Program-made: the position numbers and the translations under genes
The notes under the pieces: generated by a model
What the model was told of the DNA's origin: nothing
What the model saw: only the letters and a program-made list of their open reading frames with translations
Databases searched by the model: none
Part shown: piece by piece, positions 26,073 to 39,077 of the stretch
How positions within the stretch are numbered: position 1 is the stretch's first letter
Layout: every line of letters starts with the position of its first letter
Origin: Cellulomonas carbonis
GTDB lineage: Bacteria > Actinomycetota > Actinomycetes > Actinomycetales > Cellulomonadaceae
Reading direction: 5' to 3'
NCBI RefSeq assembly: GCF_014636275.1
Contig: NZ_BMEB01000001.1
Span: 671,371-735,370 of the forward strand
Length of the DNA: 64,000 nucleotides

Positions 26073-26291
26073 GTGCGCCTCCAGTCGTTCGGCGGGTGCG
26101 GGCCGGGTCCGGCCCGGGGGTGACGGTAGCCGACGCCCGCAGGGACGCGCCGCGCCGGCGCCCACCACGGACGCGAGACGGTCGCGGGCACGAGGACGGC
26201 CCGGGCACGGCCACGGGCCGGTCACGGCGGGCCCGCGCGGGAGCGGCCGACGCTCAGCAACCCCTCAGGGTCGCGAACGTACGATCAGGAG

Positions 26292-26708
26292 GTGAGCCTG
26301 CCCTCGTCCGCCTCCCGCACGCCTCGGCGCGTCCGTGCGCGCACCGAGGACGACGCGGTCCAGCGGATCACGAGCGCCCCGCCGTCGCGCGTCGACGACA
26401 TCGCGCAGCGCAACAAGCGCTACCTGTGGCAGATGAGCACGCGCGTCGTCTGCTTCGTCGGGGCTGTGGCCATCGACCACTGGTCGCGGTGGGTGCTCGC
26501 CGCCGGCGCCGTGCTGCTGCCCTACCTCGCCGTCGTCCTGGCCAACGCCGGCCGCGAGCGCGGGGTCGGCGGGGCGCGCGAGTCGGACCCGGGCACGTTC
26601 CTGGACCCGCACGGCCTGCCCGGCGGGCCCGGCCCGGTAGCCTCACCCGCGACCGCAGGACCAGCCGCAGCACCGACCGCACCGCCGTCCCCGAGGGAGA
26701 CACCGTGA
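26292..26708 (+). CDS. DUF3099 family membrane protein
   Basis: 138 residues from GTG 26292. The conserved DUF3099 core is QRITSAPPSRVDDIAQRNKRYLWQMSTRVVCFVGAV (about 24-60), leading into two membrane helices (about 50-68 and 71-88). The tail is long, Pro/Ala-rich and presumably disordered. The function of the family is unknown. The stop overlaps the next gene's GTG by 4 bp (GTGA), so it belongs to one transcript with the small Cys protein and SURF1. Confidence 0.82.
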   Translation: MSLPSSASRTPRRVRARTEDDAVQRITSAPPSRVDDIAQRNKRYLWQMSTRVVCFVGAVAIDHWSRWVLAAGAVLLPYLAVVLANAGRERGVGGARESDPGTFLDPHGLPGGPGPVASPATAGPAAAPTAPPSPRETP

Positions 26709-26941
26709 CCGACCGCCCCGAGGCGCCTGCCGACGACGACGTCGTGTGCAGCGCCCGCGGGTGCCGCGCGGACGCGACCTGGGGGCTGCGGTGGAACAAC
26801 CCGCGCCTGCACACGGCCGAGCGACGCAAGGTCTGGCTCGCGTGCGGTGACCACCGCCAGGGCCTCGAGGACTTCCTGGGTGCGCGCGGCTTCCACCGTG
26901 AGACGGTCCCGGTCGGCGAGCTGGACGACTCGGACGGCTGA
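26705..26941 (+). CDS. Small Cys/His protein, possible zinc site
   Basis: 78 residues from GTG 26705. Two cysteines (CSARGC, about 14-19) and a later CGDH pair (about 48-51) give a C-x4-C...C-x2-H pattern that could hold one zinc ion. Between them is WGLRWNNPRLHTAERRKVWLAC. I do not recognise a named family. It overlaps the DUF3099 gene by 4 bp, and its last base is the first base of the SURF1 start (TGATG), so it is tightly coupled to both. A role with SURF1 in cytochrome oxidase assembly is only a guess from this position. Confidence 0.75.
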   Translation: MTDRPEAPADDDVVCSARGCRADATWGLRWNNPRLHTAERRKVWLACGDHRQGLEDFLGARGFHRETVPVGELDDSDG

Positions 26942-27855
26942 TGACCGACCCGTCGGCCCGTCGCCGTCGGTGGGCGCTGACCGTGCTCGTCGGCGTCCTC
27001 GTCGCCGTCGGCTGCGTCGCCGCGGGCGTGTGGCAGTGGCACCGCCACGAGCAGCGCGCCGCGGCCGTCGATCTCGTCGAGAGCAACCACGACGCCGAGC
27101 CGGTACCGGTCGACGCGCTGCTCGCCGTCGGTCAGCCGCTCGACCCGCGGCACGCGTGGCGGCCCGTCGAGGTCGTCGGCCACTACGTCGACCCGCAGGT
27201 CCTCGTCCGGAACCGACCCGTGTCCGGGAGTCCTGCGCTCCACGTCGTGGCACCGCTCGTCGTCGACGAGGGTCCGCTCACCGGGGCGGTCCTGCTCGTC
27301 GACCGGGGCTGGGTGCCGCCCGGGGACGACGGGAGCGGCCCCACCGTGGCCGACGCCCCGCCGGGACGCACGACGCTCGTCGCCCGGTTGCGACCGCTCG
27401 AGGCGCCGTCGTCGCGCGACGCACCCGCGGGCCAGGTCCAGGCGATCAGCGTGCCGGACGTCGAGCGCGCGCTCGGCGGCGGGCCGTTGCCGGGTCCGGC
27501 GCTGGGGGCCTACGGCACCGCCGTGACGGAGGACGGCGCGCGCCCGGTCGGCGTCGCCCCGCTGCCCCGCCCCGCGACGACGCTCGGGACGAACATGTCG
27601 TACGCGTTCCAGTGGTGGGTGTTCGCGGTCGGTGCCCTCGCGGCCCCCGTCCTGCTGATCCGTCGCGAGCAGCGGGACGGGGAGCAGGCCGCGGCCGACA
27701 ACGTGGTCGAGCCGGGGGCGGCGGTGCCACCGGCGGGCGACGTCGCCCGCCGGGCGCCGACACGGCGACAGCGACGCAGACCGACCGCCGAGGAGGAGGA
27801 GGACGCCCTCCTGGACGCCCAGGCCTCCGGCGACGTCCGAGTCGACGGCAGCTGA
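26941..27855 (+). CDS. SURF1 family protein
   Basis: 304 residues; SURF1 proteins help assemble heme-copper cytochrome oxidase in the membrane. The family pattern of two membrane helices enclosing a long extracytoplasmic domain is seen: helix 1 at about 10-32 (LVGVLVAVGCVAAGVWQWHRHEQR) and helix 2 near 220-240 (YAFQWWVFAVGALAAPVLLI). Conserved blocks are RPVEVVGHY, VLVRNRP and LLVDRGWVPPG. The Arg/Glu-rich cytoplasmic tail is longer than usual. The start ATG overlaps the preceding stop. Confidence 0.88.
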   Translation: MTDPSARRRRWALTVLVGVLVAVGCVAAGVWQWHRHEQRAAAVDLVESNHDAEPVPVDALLAVGQPLDPRHAWRPVEVVGHYVDPQVLVRNRPVSGSPALHVVAPLVVDEGPLTGAVLLVDRGWVPPGDDGSGPTVADAPPGRTTLVARLRPLEAPSSRDAPAGQVQAISVPDVERALGGGPLPGPALGAYGTAVTEDGARPVGVAPLPRPATTLGTNMSYAFQWWVFAVGALAAPVLLIRREQRDGEQAAADNVVEPGAAVPPAGDVARRAPTRRQRRRPTAEEEEDALLDAQASGDVRVDGS

Positions 27856-27897
27856 GCCGGCGGCCGACCGACGGCCCTCAGCGGGCGGGGTGCGACG

Positions 27898-28149
27898 TCA
27901 GGACGCGCGCGCCTCCTTGAGGGCCTTGCGTCGGGCCTCGGCCGCGGCACCGCGGGTGGCACCGCCGCGTGACCGCATGGTCACGCCGGCCTCCGCGAGG
28001 ACGCCGTGGACGAACCCGTAGGACCTGCCGATGTCGTCGGCGATCGACCGGATGCTCTCGCCCCGGTCGTACCGCTCGACGAGGGACGACGCGAGGTCCT
28101 GCCTGCTGTCGCCGGTGATCCGAGATCCCTTCGGGAGCTTCGCACTCAT
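27898..28149 (-). CDS. Small helix-turn-helix protein
   Basis: 83 residues, strongly basic. The first half ends in a helix-turn-helix-like segment, SLVERYDRGESIRSIADDIGRSYGFVHGVLAEAGVTMRSRGG (about 22-63), which resembles the resolvase/HTH_38 type. The tail is Arg/Lys/Ala-rich (EARRKALKEARAS) and could contact DNA. Two adjacent ATGs exist; 28149 is best spaced from AAGGGG. It has no effector domain, so it may act as a small DNA-binding or nucleoid protein. No target can be named. Confidence 0.78.
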   Translation of the reverse strand: MSAKLPKGSRITGDSRQDLASSLVERYDRGESIRSIADDIGRSYGFVHGVLAEAGVTMRSRGGATRGAAAEARRKALKEARAS

Positions 28150-28237
28150 GGACATCCCCTTCTGGCCATGGACCGGTCACACGCCGCCGACCGGGGGCCG
28201 ACGACGCCGTGCTGGGCCACGTGGGTCCGGCACGAGC

Positions 28238-29836
<1,599 letters not shown>

Positions 29837-29999
29837 CCGAGGTCTCCTCTCACCTGCTGAGGTTTCCTCCCAGCGGCCCCGGACCGTCTTTGTGGCCGGG
29901 CACAAACGACGCTCATCCTACGACCGGCTAGGTTGGCCGCCGACCTGATTCCCGCCGTCCGCGACGACGGTGCCACACCGACGACACCCTGGGGAGCCC

Positions 30000-30623
30000 A
30001 TGTCGGCCGAGAACCAGACCACGCGACCCGACGCCCTCCCCGTCCCCGCGGCGGGCGCGCACCGGGCGGCGACCGACGTCGCGCTCGTCGCGACGTTCGC
30101 GGCGTTCGTGGCGGTGTGCGCGATCCTGCCGTCGATCCCGATGCCGGCCGGTGTGCCCATCACGCTCCAGACCTTCGGGGTCGTGCTCGCCGGTCTCGTG
30201 CTGGGCCCGGTGCGCGGCGGCCTCGCGGTCCTCCTCTACCTCGCCGTCGGCTTCGCGGGGCTGCCGGTCTTCGCCGAGGGCAAGTCGGGTCTGTCGGTGC
30301 TCGCCGGCCCGTCGGTCGGCTACCTGGTCTCGTTCCCGTTCGCCGCCGCCCTGGCGGGGTGGTTCGGCACGCTCGCCCTGCGGCTCCGGCCCCGCCTGCG
30401 CTGGGCGGGCCTCTTCGCCGCGGGTTTCGGCGCGTCCCTGCTCGTCGTGCACCCACTCGGCATCGCCGGTCTGGTCGCGCGCCTGGACATGACCGTCCTC
30501 GAGGCGTTCGTGGGCGTGGACCTGCGCTACTGGCCGGGCGACGTCCTCAAGAACGTCGCCGCCGCGGTCGTGGCCCTGGCGGTCCTGCGGTCGTTCCCCG
30601 ACCTCGGGCGCACACGGCGCTGA
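30000..30623 (+). CDS. bioY: Biotin transporter S-component BioY
   Basis: 207 residues with six predicted membrane helices. BioY blocks are seen as PSIPMPAGVPITLQTFGVVLAGLVLGP and LYLAVGFAGLPVFAEGKSG, with GPSVGYLVSFPFAAALAG. It binds biotin in the membrane and is energised by the ATPase and BioN encoded next, giving a dedicated three-subunit ECF transporter. ATG 30000 follows GGGGAG. No BirA or BioQ site is obvious in the 163-bp gap upstream, which shows nothing else I can name. Confidence 0.93.
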   Translation: MSAENQTTRPDALPVPAAGAHRAATDVALVATFAAFVAVCAILPSIPMPAGVPITLQTFGVVLAGLVLGPVRGGLAVLLYLAVGFAGLPVFAEGKSGLSVLAGPSVGYLVSFPFAAALAGWFGTLALRLRPRLRWAGLFAAGFGASLLVVHPLGIAGLVARLDMTVLEAFVGVDLRYWPGDVLKNVAAAVVALAVLRSFPDLGRTRR

Positions 30624-30630
30624 GCCGCGG

Positions 30631-31356
30631 ATGATCGAGCTGCGGGACGTCCAGGTCACCGCCTGGACACCCGACCCGGACGGCCGCGAGCGCGTCGTCC
30701 GGCTGCTCGGTCCCGTGTCGCTGACCCTGGGCGAGCACCGCGTCGCCGTCGTCGGCGCCAACGGGTCGGGCAAGTCGACGCTCGCGCGCCTGCTCAACGG
30801 GCTCGTGCTTCCCTCGGCCGGGACGGTGACCGTCGACGGCCTGGACACCGCGACGCGGGGCGCCGACGTCCGCCGACGCGTGGGGTTCGTGTTCACCGAC
30901 CCGGACGCCCAGGTCGTCATGCCGACGCCGCTCGAGGACGTCGCGCTCTCGCTGCGTCGGCTCGGGCTCGACGACGCCGAGCGCGAGGCCCGTGCCCGCG
31001 ACGCGCTGGGTCGGTTCGGGCTCGGCGCGCTCGCCGACGTCCCCGTCGCGGCGCTCTCGGCGGGTCAGCGCCAGCTCCTCGCGATCGCCGCCGTGCTCGC
31101 GACCGAGCCGGACGTGCTGGTCGCCGACGAGCCGACGACGCTGCTCGACCTCGGCTGGCGCGCGCACGTCGACCGCCTCCTCGCCTCGCTCCCCCAGCAG
31201 GTGGTGCTCGTCACGCACGACCTCGACGCGGCCGTGCGCGCCGAGCGCCTGCTGGTCGTCGACGACGGCCTCGTGGCCTACGACGGCGAGCCGGCGCCCG
31301 GCATCGCGCGCTACCGCGATCTCGTCGCGCGACGGCACGAGGAGCTCCTGCCGTGA
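30631..31356 (+). CDS. bioM: ECF transporter ATPase (BioM type)
   Basis: 241 residues, ATP-binding subunit of the biotin ECF transporter. Walker A is GANGSGKST, the signature region is LSAGQRQLLAIAAVLA and Walker B is VLVADEPTTLLDLG. A family-like EDVALSLRRLGLD stretch precedes the signature. It lies 7 bp after bioY and its stop overlaps the bioN start. No second ATPase gene is present, so it presumably works as a homodimer. Confidence 0.9.
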   Translation: MIELRDVQVTAWTPDPDGRERVVRLLGPVSLTLGEHRVAVVGANGSGKSTLARLLNGLVLPSAGTVTVDGLDTATRGADVRRRVGFVFTDPDAQVVMPTPLEDVALSLRRLGLDDAEREARARDALGRFGLGALADVPVAALSAGQRQLLAIAAVLATEPDVLVADEPTTLLDLGWRAHVDRLLASLPQQVVLVTHDLDAAVRAERLLVVDDGLVAYDGEPAPGIARYRDLVARRHEELLP

Positions 31357-31991
31357 GGCGCCGCCGCCCGGGACCGGCACGACCCCTCTGGAACCCTCTG
31401 GGGCTGCACCGCCCGGGGACCGGGCCGCTGCACCGTGCCCCCGCGGGCGCCAAGCTAGCGGCGCTCCTCGTCCTCGGCCTCGTGCTCGTGCTCCACTCCG
31501 GGCTCGTCCTGCCGGTCGTGGCGCTCGGCGTCGTCGTCGCGGCGGCCGCCAGCGCCCGGATGCCGCCGCGGCGCACCGCCCACGGGCTGCTCCCCGTGCT
31601 GGTGACCGCAGCGCTCGTCGGCGGCTACCAGTGGTGGGCACGCGGGTGGCAGGTCGGTGCCGAGGTCGCGACCGAGCTCGTGACGCTCGTGCTGGCCGCG
31701 TCCGTCGTCACGGCCACGACGCGGGCCGACGCGCTCCTGGACCTCGTCGCGCGCCTCGCACGGCCCCTGCGTCACGTCGGCCTGCGACCCGAGGTCGTCG
31801 CGCTCTCGCTCGGCCTCATGCTGCGGGCCGTCCCGGTCCTGCTCGCCTCGTCCGCCGAGGCGAGGGACGCCGCGCGGGCACGAGGACTCGAGCGCAGCCC
31901 GCGCGCGGTCCTCGTCCCTGCCGCGGTGCGCATGGTCGGGCACGGCTACCGGACCGGCGAGGCCCTCGCGGCGCGCGGCATCGTCGACTGA
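31353..31991 (+). CDS. bioN: ECF transporter transmembrane component (BioN/CbiQ type)
   Basis: 212 residues. After a basic N-terminus the segments at about 28-65, 72-88 and 95-118 are hydrophobic. The coupling-helix motif is visible as SSAEARDAARARGLERSP, and a second Ala-Arg-Gly motif occurs near the end (ALAARGIVD), as in CbiQ-type T-components that dock onto the ATPases. GTG 31353 overlaps the ATPase stop (GTGA). It completes the bioY-M-N operon. Confidence 0.9.
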   Translation: MRRRRPGPARPLWNPLGLHRPGTGPLHRAPAGAKLAALLVLGLVLVLHSGLVLPVVALGVVVAAAASARMPPRRTAHGLLPVLVTAALVGGYQWWARGWQVGAEVATELVTLVLAASVVTATTRADALLDLVARLARPLRHVGLRPEVVALSLGLMLRAVPVLLASSAEARDAARARGLERSPRAVLVPAAVRMVGHGYRTGEALAARGIVD

Positions 31992-32071
31992 GCGTCGACG
32001 TGCCGCTCCGTCGCCCGATCGGGTGGCCGCCTCGCCGCGCACCTCGATCGACACGGATCTAGCGTGTCGCC

Positions 32072-32944
32072 ATGACGTTCAGCCAGGGCGGTCGGTTCGA
32101 AGGTGGTCGCGTCGGTACCCGCAAGGGCGGCGCGATCGCGGGCGGCGGCGCCGGCATCGCGATCGTCGCCTTCCTCATCTACCAGTTCACCGGCGTCGAC
32201 GTGAGCGGTCAGCTCCAGGGACTGGGAGGGACGGGCGCCGGCCAGGAGGAGAGCGCCGTCGCCGAGTGCACGGCCGAGCAGGCGAACACCGACCGGGAGT
32301 GCCGCCTGTCGGCGGCGGTCGAGTCGCTCGACGAGTACTGGGCCGAGGTGCTCCCTGCCTCCGGGACGGAGTTCGTCCGGCCCGAGGTCTGGGCGTTCGA
32401 GGCCGCGACCTCCACCGGGTGCGGCAACGCGACGGCGGCGACGGGCCCCTTCTACTGCCCGCCCGACAGCTCGATCTACCTCGACCTCGGCTTCTACGAC
32501 ACTCTCGAGAGCCAGTTCGGCGCCCAGGGCGGTCCGCTGGCGGAGCTGTACGTCACGGCGCACGAGTACGGGCACCACATCCAGGCGATCACCGGGGTCA
32601 TGGACCGCGCGGACCGGCAGGCGACCGGTGCGACGTCGGACTCGGTGCGCGTCGAGCTGCAGGCCGACTGCTACGCGGGCGTGTGGGCCGGTCAGGCGTC
32701 CCAGCAGGTCGACGACGACACCGGTGTGACGTTCCTCGAGGAGATCACGCCCGACCAGCTCGCCGAGGCCCTCTCGGCCGCCGAGGCCGTCGGCGACGAC
32801 CACATCCAGCAGCAGTCCGGCGGGGAGGTCAACCCGCACACGTGGACGCACGGCTCGAGCGAGCAGCGCCAGCGGTGGTTCATGACCGGCTACGAGGCGG
32901 TCGACCCGGCCGTGTGCGACACCTTCTCCGCGACCGACCTCTGA
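32072..32944 (+). CDS. Neutral zinc metallopeptidase (YpfJ family)
   Basis: 290 residues. One membrane helix near 24-44 (GGAIAGGGAGIAIVAFLIYQF) anchors an extracytoplasmic domain. The zinc site is HEYGHHIQ (about 165-172) with the third ligand in the helix that follows (ELQADCYAGVWAG). The N-terminal FSQGGRFEGGRVGTRKGG stretch is typical of the family. Paired cysteines (CTAEQ/CRLS and CGNAT/CPPDS) suggest disulfides outside the cell. The physiological substrate is unknown. A strong terminator follows at 32984. Confidence 0.9.
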   Translation: MTFSQGGRFEGGRVGTRKGGAIAGGGAGIAIVAFLIYQFTGVDVSGQLQGLGGTGAGQEESAVAECTAEQANTDRECRLSAAVESLDEYWAEVLPASGTEFVRPEVWAFEAATSTGCGNATAATGPFYCPPDSSIYLDLGFYDTLESQFGAQGGPLAELYVTAHEYGHHIQAITGVMDRADRQATGATSDSVRVELQADCYAGVWAGQASQQVDDDTGVTFLEEITPDQLAEALSAAEAVGDDHIQQQSGGEVNPHTWTHGSSEQRQRWFMTGYEAVDPAVCDTFSATDL

Positions 32945-32948
32945 CGGG

Positions 32949-32980
32949 CACGGGGCGGGCGCGGGGCGGGCGCGGGGCGG
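32949..32980. repeat. Short G-rich tandem repeat
   Basis: The unit GGGGCGGGCGC is repeated nearly three times between the metallopeptidase stop and the terminator. It is a local slippage-type repeat, probably with no function of its own. Confidence 0.6.
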
Positions 32981-32983
32981 ACG

Positions 32984-33026
32984 ACGACGAGGGGCGGGGA
33001 CCGTCGCGGTCCCCGCCCCTCGTCGT
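32984..33026. terminator. Perfect 19-bp terminator hairpin
   Basis: 32984-33002 pairs with 33008-33026 (core GGGGCGGGGACC / GGTCCCCGCCCC) around loop GTCGC. It is shared by the rightward metallopeptidase and the leftward suf operon, whose last stop is 7 bp away. Confidence 0.8.
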
Positions 33027-33032
33027 GTCTGC

Positions 33033-33355
33033 TCAGATGTTGAAGCCGAGCGCCCTGAGCTGCTCACGCCCGTCGGGCGTGATCTTGTCCGGACCCCACG
33101 GCGGCATCCACACCCAGTTGATGCGGAACCCGTCGACGACGCCGTCGAGCGCCTGGGCCGACTGGTCCTCGATGACGTCCGTCAGCGGGCAGGCCGCCGA
33201 CGTGAGCGTCATGTCGATGACGGCGTGGTTGTTCGGGTCGACGACGACGCCGTACACGAGACCGAGGTCGACGACGTTGATGCCGAGCTCGGGGTCGATG
33301 ACGTCGCGCATCGCCTCCTCGACGTCCGCCGCCGTCGTCGGCGAGATCTCCGTGG

Positions 33356-33359
<4 letters not shown>
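33033..33359 (-). CDS. SufT-like iron-sulfur assembly factor (DUF59/MIP18 family)
   Basis: 108 residues of the MIP18/DUF59 family, which take part in delivering iron-sulfur clusters. Conserved features are the VIDPELGINVVDLGLVYG segment and the single cysteine in TLTSAACPLTDVI (about 55-67), the likely cluster ligand, followed by WVWMPPWGPDKITP. It ends the suf operon and overlaps sufU by 4 bp (ATGA), with AGGAGGG before its ATG. The longer frame up to 33437 would lie within sufU and is rejected. Confidence 0.9.
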
Positions 33360-35980
<2,621 letters not shown>

Positions 35981-35989
35981 CAGGTCTCC

Positions 35990-36328
35990 TCAGGCGTTCA
36001 CGGTGGTGTCGACGTCGACGAGCACGCGGTCGCCGTCGACGGTCAGGGGGTACACGGGCACGGGCCGGGTCGCGGGCAGCGCGAGCGGCTTGCCGCTGCG
36101 CAGGTCGAACGTCGAGCCGTGGAGCCAGCACTCGATGGTGCAGTCCTCGACCTCGCCGTCCGACAGCGACACCTGGCCGTGCGAGCAGATGTCGGAGATC
36201 GCGTGCCAGTCGCCGCTGCTGTCGCGGACGACCGCGACCTCGACGGGGCCGGACTCGCCCTCGAGCTCGACCCTCAGGGCCGAGCCGGGCGCGACGTCGT
36301 CGACCATGCAGGCGAGCTGCGCGGTCAT
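35990..36328 (-). CDS. Rieske [2Fe-2S] ferredoxin-like protein in the suf operon
   Basis: 112 residues with a complete Rieske site: CSHGQ (about 47-51) and CWLHGS (about 67-72), giving C-x-H and C-x2-H. The chain resembles oxygenase ferredoxins rather than membrane Rieske proteins, since no membrane helix is present. It overlaps sufD (ATGA) and lies 9 bp before sufC, so it is cotranscribed with the scaffold genes. A plausible but unproven job is giving electrons during cluster assembly. No oxygenase subunit is nearby. Confidence 0.9.
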   Translation of the reverse strand: MTAQLACMVDDVAPGSALRVELEGESGPVEVAVVRDSSGDWHAISDICSHGQVSLSDGEVEDCTIECWLHGSTFDLRSGKPLALPATRPVPVYPLTVDGDRVLVDVDTTVNA

Positions 36329-37647
36329 GCGGTCACCTCGGCGGCACCGCCCAGCACGCTCATGCTGCGCTCGAGCTCGCGCTCGATCGCCGCGAGCAGG
36401 CGCTCCTCGACCTCGGGCACGCCGATCTGCTGGACGAGCTCGGCGAAGAAGCCGCGGACCACGAGGCGCCGCGCGTCCCCCTCGGGGATGCCGCGTGCGC
36501 GCAGGTAGAAGAGCTGCTCGTCGTCGAACCGGCCGGTCGCGGACGCGTGACCCGCGCCCTCGATCTCGCCCGTCTCGATCTCGAGGTTGGGCACCGAGTC
36601 GGCCCGCGCGCCGTCCGAGAGGACCAGGTTGCGGTTGAGCTCGTAGGTGTCCGTGCCCTCGGCGTTGGCGCGGATGAGCACGTCGCCCACCCAGACGGTG
36701 TGCGCGCCCGCACCCTGGAGCGCGCCCTTGTACGTCACGCGCGACTTGCAGCGCGGCACCGCGTGGTCGACGAAGAGCCGGTGCTCCTGGTGCTGGCCGT
36801 CGTCCGCGAAGTACAGGCCGAGCATCTCCAGGTCCCCGCCCTCGGCGGTGAACTGCGCGTCGGGCGTGATCCGCACGACGTCGCCGCCGAGCGTGACGAC
36901 GATGTGCTTGACGACCGCGTCGCGGCCGATGCGCAGGCGGTGCGCCGACGCGTGCACCGAGCCGGCGTCCCAGTCCTGGATCGAGACGACCGTGAGGTGC
37001 GCGCCGTCCTCTGCGACGATCTCGACGGTCTCGGCGAGCGTCGCCGGGCCGACGTGGTCGATGACGACGAGGGCCTGGCTCAGCGGCTGCGCGTGGACGA
37101 GCAGGTGCGTCGCGGCGGGCGTGTGCCCGCCGTTCGCGGCGTCGTGGCCGGGGCCCTCGACGCGGATGCTCGTGACCGACGACGCGACCGCCTGGGCCGG
37201 GACCGTCACGACCGTCGCCTCGCCGAACGAGCTCCAGGCGGTGACGGCCGTCCGGTCGCCCGGCTCACCCGCACGGCCGAGCCGCTCGTCGTCACGACCG
37301 ACGATCTCGACGGTCACCTCGGGCGGGTTGACCACCGTGACCTGCGGACCGGCACCCGGAAGGCCCTCGCCCGCGGCGTCGAACAGCGGCGCGAGCCGGT
37401 CGACGGGCGAGAACCGCCACTCCTCCTCGCGACCCGAGGGCACCTCGAAGTCGGCGAGCGAGAAGGACGTCGGGCGTGCTGCGCGCGACGCCTCGGGGAT
37501 GCCGCCGACGCCGTGCACGTGCGCCCCGTCGGCGACGGCGCGGCTGTGGTCGGTGGACAGGTCCGTGGTCATGGATGGCTGCTCCGTGGTGGTGGTGGTG
37601 GGCGCGAGGACGGCGTCGTCGACGCCGGAGGGGGTGGGGGCGGTCAT
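36325..37647 (-). CDS. sufD: Fe-S assembly protein SufD
   Basis: 440 residues from ATG 37647, or 415 from ATG 37572. The SufB/SufD-like beta-helix core covers about 150-400, with ALQGAGAHTVWVGDVLIRA and TDTYELNRNLVLSDGARADSVPNLEIE. The later block is GHASATGRFDDEQLFYLRARGIP, which contains the conserved His used with SufB. The first ATG overlaps the sufB stop by one base (TGATG), while the second has a GGAG site and gives the more usual length; the first 25 residues are Thr/Pro-rich. Forms the scaffold with SufB and SufC. Confidence 0.93.
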   Translation of the reverse strand: MTAPTPSGVDDAVLAPTTTTTEQPSMTTDLSTDHSRAVADGAHVHGVGGIPEASRAARPTSFSLADFEVPSGREEEWRFSPVDRLAPLFDAAGEGLPGAGPQVTVVNPPEVTVEIVGRDDERLGRAGEPGDRTAVTAWSSFGEATVVTVPAQAVASSVTSIRVEGPGHDAANGGHTPAATHLLVHAQPLSQALVVIDHVGPATLAETVEIVAEDGAHLTVVSIQDWDAGSVHASAHRLRIGRDAVVKHIVVTLGGDVVRITPDAQFTAEGGDLEMLGLYFADDGQHQEHRLFVDHAVPRCKSRVTYKGALQGAGAHTVWVGDVLIRANAEGTDTYELNRNLVLSDGARADSVPNLEIETGEIEGAGHASATGRFDDEQLFYLRARGIPEGDARRLVVRGFFAELVQQIGVPEVEERLLAAIERELERSMSVLGGAAEVTA

Positions 37648-39077
37648 CAGCCGACCGAGCCCTCCATCTGCAGCTCGATGAGGCGGTTCAGCTCGAGCGC
37701 GTACTCCATCGGCAGCTCTCGCGCGATCGGCTCGACGAAGCCGCGCACGATCATCGCCATCGCCTCGGTCTCCTCCATGCCGCGCGACATGAGGTAGAAG
37801 AGCTGGTCCTCGCTGACGCGCGACACCGTCGCCTCGTGACCCATCGACACGTCGTCCTCGCGGACGTCGACGTACGGGTACGTGTCCGAGCGGCTGATCT
37901 GGTCGACCAGGAGGGCGTCGCACAGGACGTTCGAGGCCGAGTGCTCGGCACCCTCGAGGACCTGCACGAGTCCGCGGTACGAGGTGCGACCGCCACCGCG
38001 CGCGACGGACTTGGAGATGATCGACGACGACGTGTTCGGCGCCGCGTGGACCATCTTCGCGCCGGCGTCCTGGTGCTGACCGGTGCCCGCGAACGCGATG
38101 GACAGCGTCTCGCCCTTGGCGTGCTCGCCCATGAGGTAGATCGCCGGGTACTTCATCGTGACCTTCGAGCCGATGTTGCCGTCGACCCACTCCATGGTCG
38201 CGCCCTCGGCGGCCGTCGCCCGCTTGGTGACGAGGTTGTACACGTTGTTCGACCAGTTCTGGATCGTCGTGTACCGGACGCGCGCGTTCTTCTTGACGAT
38301 GATCTCGACGACGGCCGAGTGCAGCGAGTCGCTCGAGTAGATCGGCGCCGTGCAGCCCTCGACGTAGTGCACGTACGAGCCCTCGTCGGCGATGATCAGC
38401 GTCCGCTCGAACTGGCCCATGTTCTCGGTGTTGATCCGGAAGTAGGCCTGCAGCGGGATCTCGACGTGCACACCCGGCGGGACGTACACGAACGAGCCGC
38501 CGGACCACACGGCCGTGTTGAGCGCAGCGAACTTGTTGTCGCCGGACGGGATGACCGAGCCGAAGTACTGCTCGAAGATCTCCGGGTGCTCGCGCAGGCC
38601 GGTGTCCGTGTCCAGGAAGATGACGCCCTGCTCCTCGAGGTCCTCGCGGATCTGGTGGTAGACGACCTCGGACTCGTACTGCGCCGCGACGCCCGCGACG
38701 AGGCGCTGCTTCTCGGCCTCGGGGATGCCCAGGCGGTCGTACGTGTTCTTGATCTCCTCGGGCAGCTCGTCCCAGCTGGTCGCCTGCTTCTCGGTCGACC
38801 GGACGAAGTACTTGATGTTGTCGAAGTCGATGCCCGACAGGTCCGAGCCCCAGCTGGGCATGGGCTTCTTCTCGAACAGCCGCAGCGCCTTGAGGCGCGT
38901 CTTGAGCATCCACTCCGGCTCGTTCTTCAGCGCGGAGATGTTCCGCACGACGTCCTCGTCCAGACCGCGGCGGGCCGTGGCGCCGGCGACGTCGGAGTCG
39001 TGCCAGCCGTAGCCGTAGCTGCCGATCGAGTCGATGATCTCCTGGTCGGTGGTCATCGGTTCGGTGGGTGCGCTCAT
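37647..39077 (-). CDS. sufB: Fe-S assembly scaffold SufB
   Basis: 476 residues, the usual length for an intein-free SufB; mycobacterial SufB often carries an intein, and here there is none. Conserved blocks are [56 protein letters not shown] and [20 protein letters not shown]. The last holds the cluster-building cysteine region. It is translated from ATG 39077 after GGAGGG and overlaps sufR by 4 bp. Confidence 0.96.
   Translation of the reverse strand: MSAPTEPMTTDQEIIDSIGSYGYGWHDSDVAGATARRGLDEDVVRNISALKNEPEWMLKTRLKALRLFEKKPMPSWGSDLSGIDFDNIKYFVRSTEKQATSWDELPEEIKNTYDRLGIPEAEKQRLVAGVAAQYESEVVYHQIREDLEEQGVIFLDTDTGLREHPEIFEQYFGSVIPSGDNKFAALNTAVWSGGSFVYVPPGVHVEIPLQAYFRINTENMGQFERTLIIADEGSYVHYVEGCTAPIYSSDSLHSAVVEIIVKKNARVRYTTIQNWSNNVYNLVTKRATAAEGATMEWVDGNIGSKVTMKYPAIYLMGEHAKGETLSIAFAGTGQHQDAGAKMVHAAPNTSSSIISKSVARGGGRTSYRGLVQVLEGAEHSASNVLCDALLVDQISRSDTYPYVDVREDDVSMGHEATVSRVSEDQLFYLMSRGMEETEAMAMIVRGFVEPIARELPMEYALELNRLIELQMEGSVG

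Noticed and set aside
29837..29999. Biotin-related riboswitch or BirA/BioQ site before bioY
   Set aside because: No convincing repeat or conserved structure found in the gap.
32949..32980. CRISPR-like or regulatory repeat
   Set aside because: The units are 11 bp with no spacers, so this is a simple slippage repeat; no CRISPR array or cas gene is in the window.
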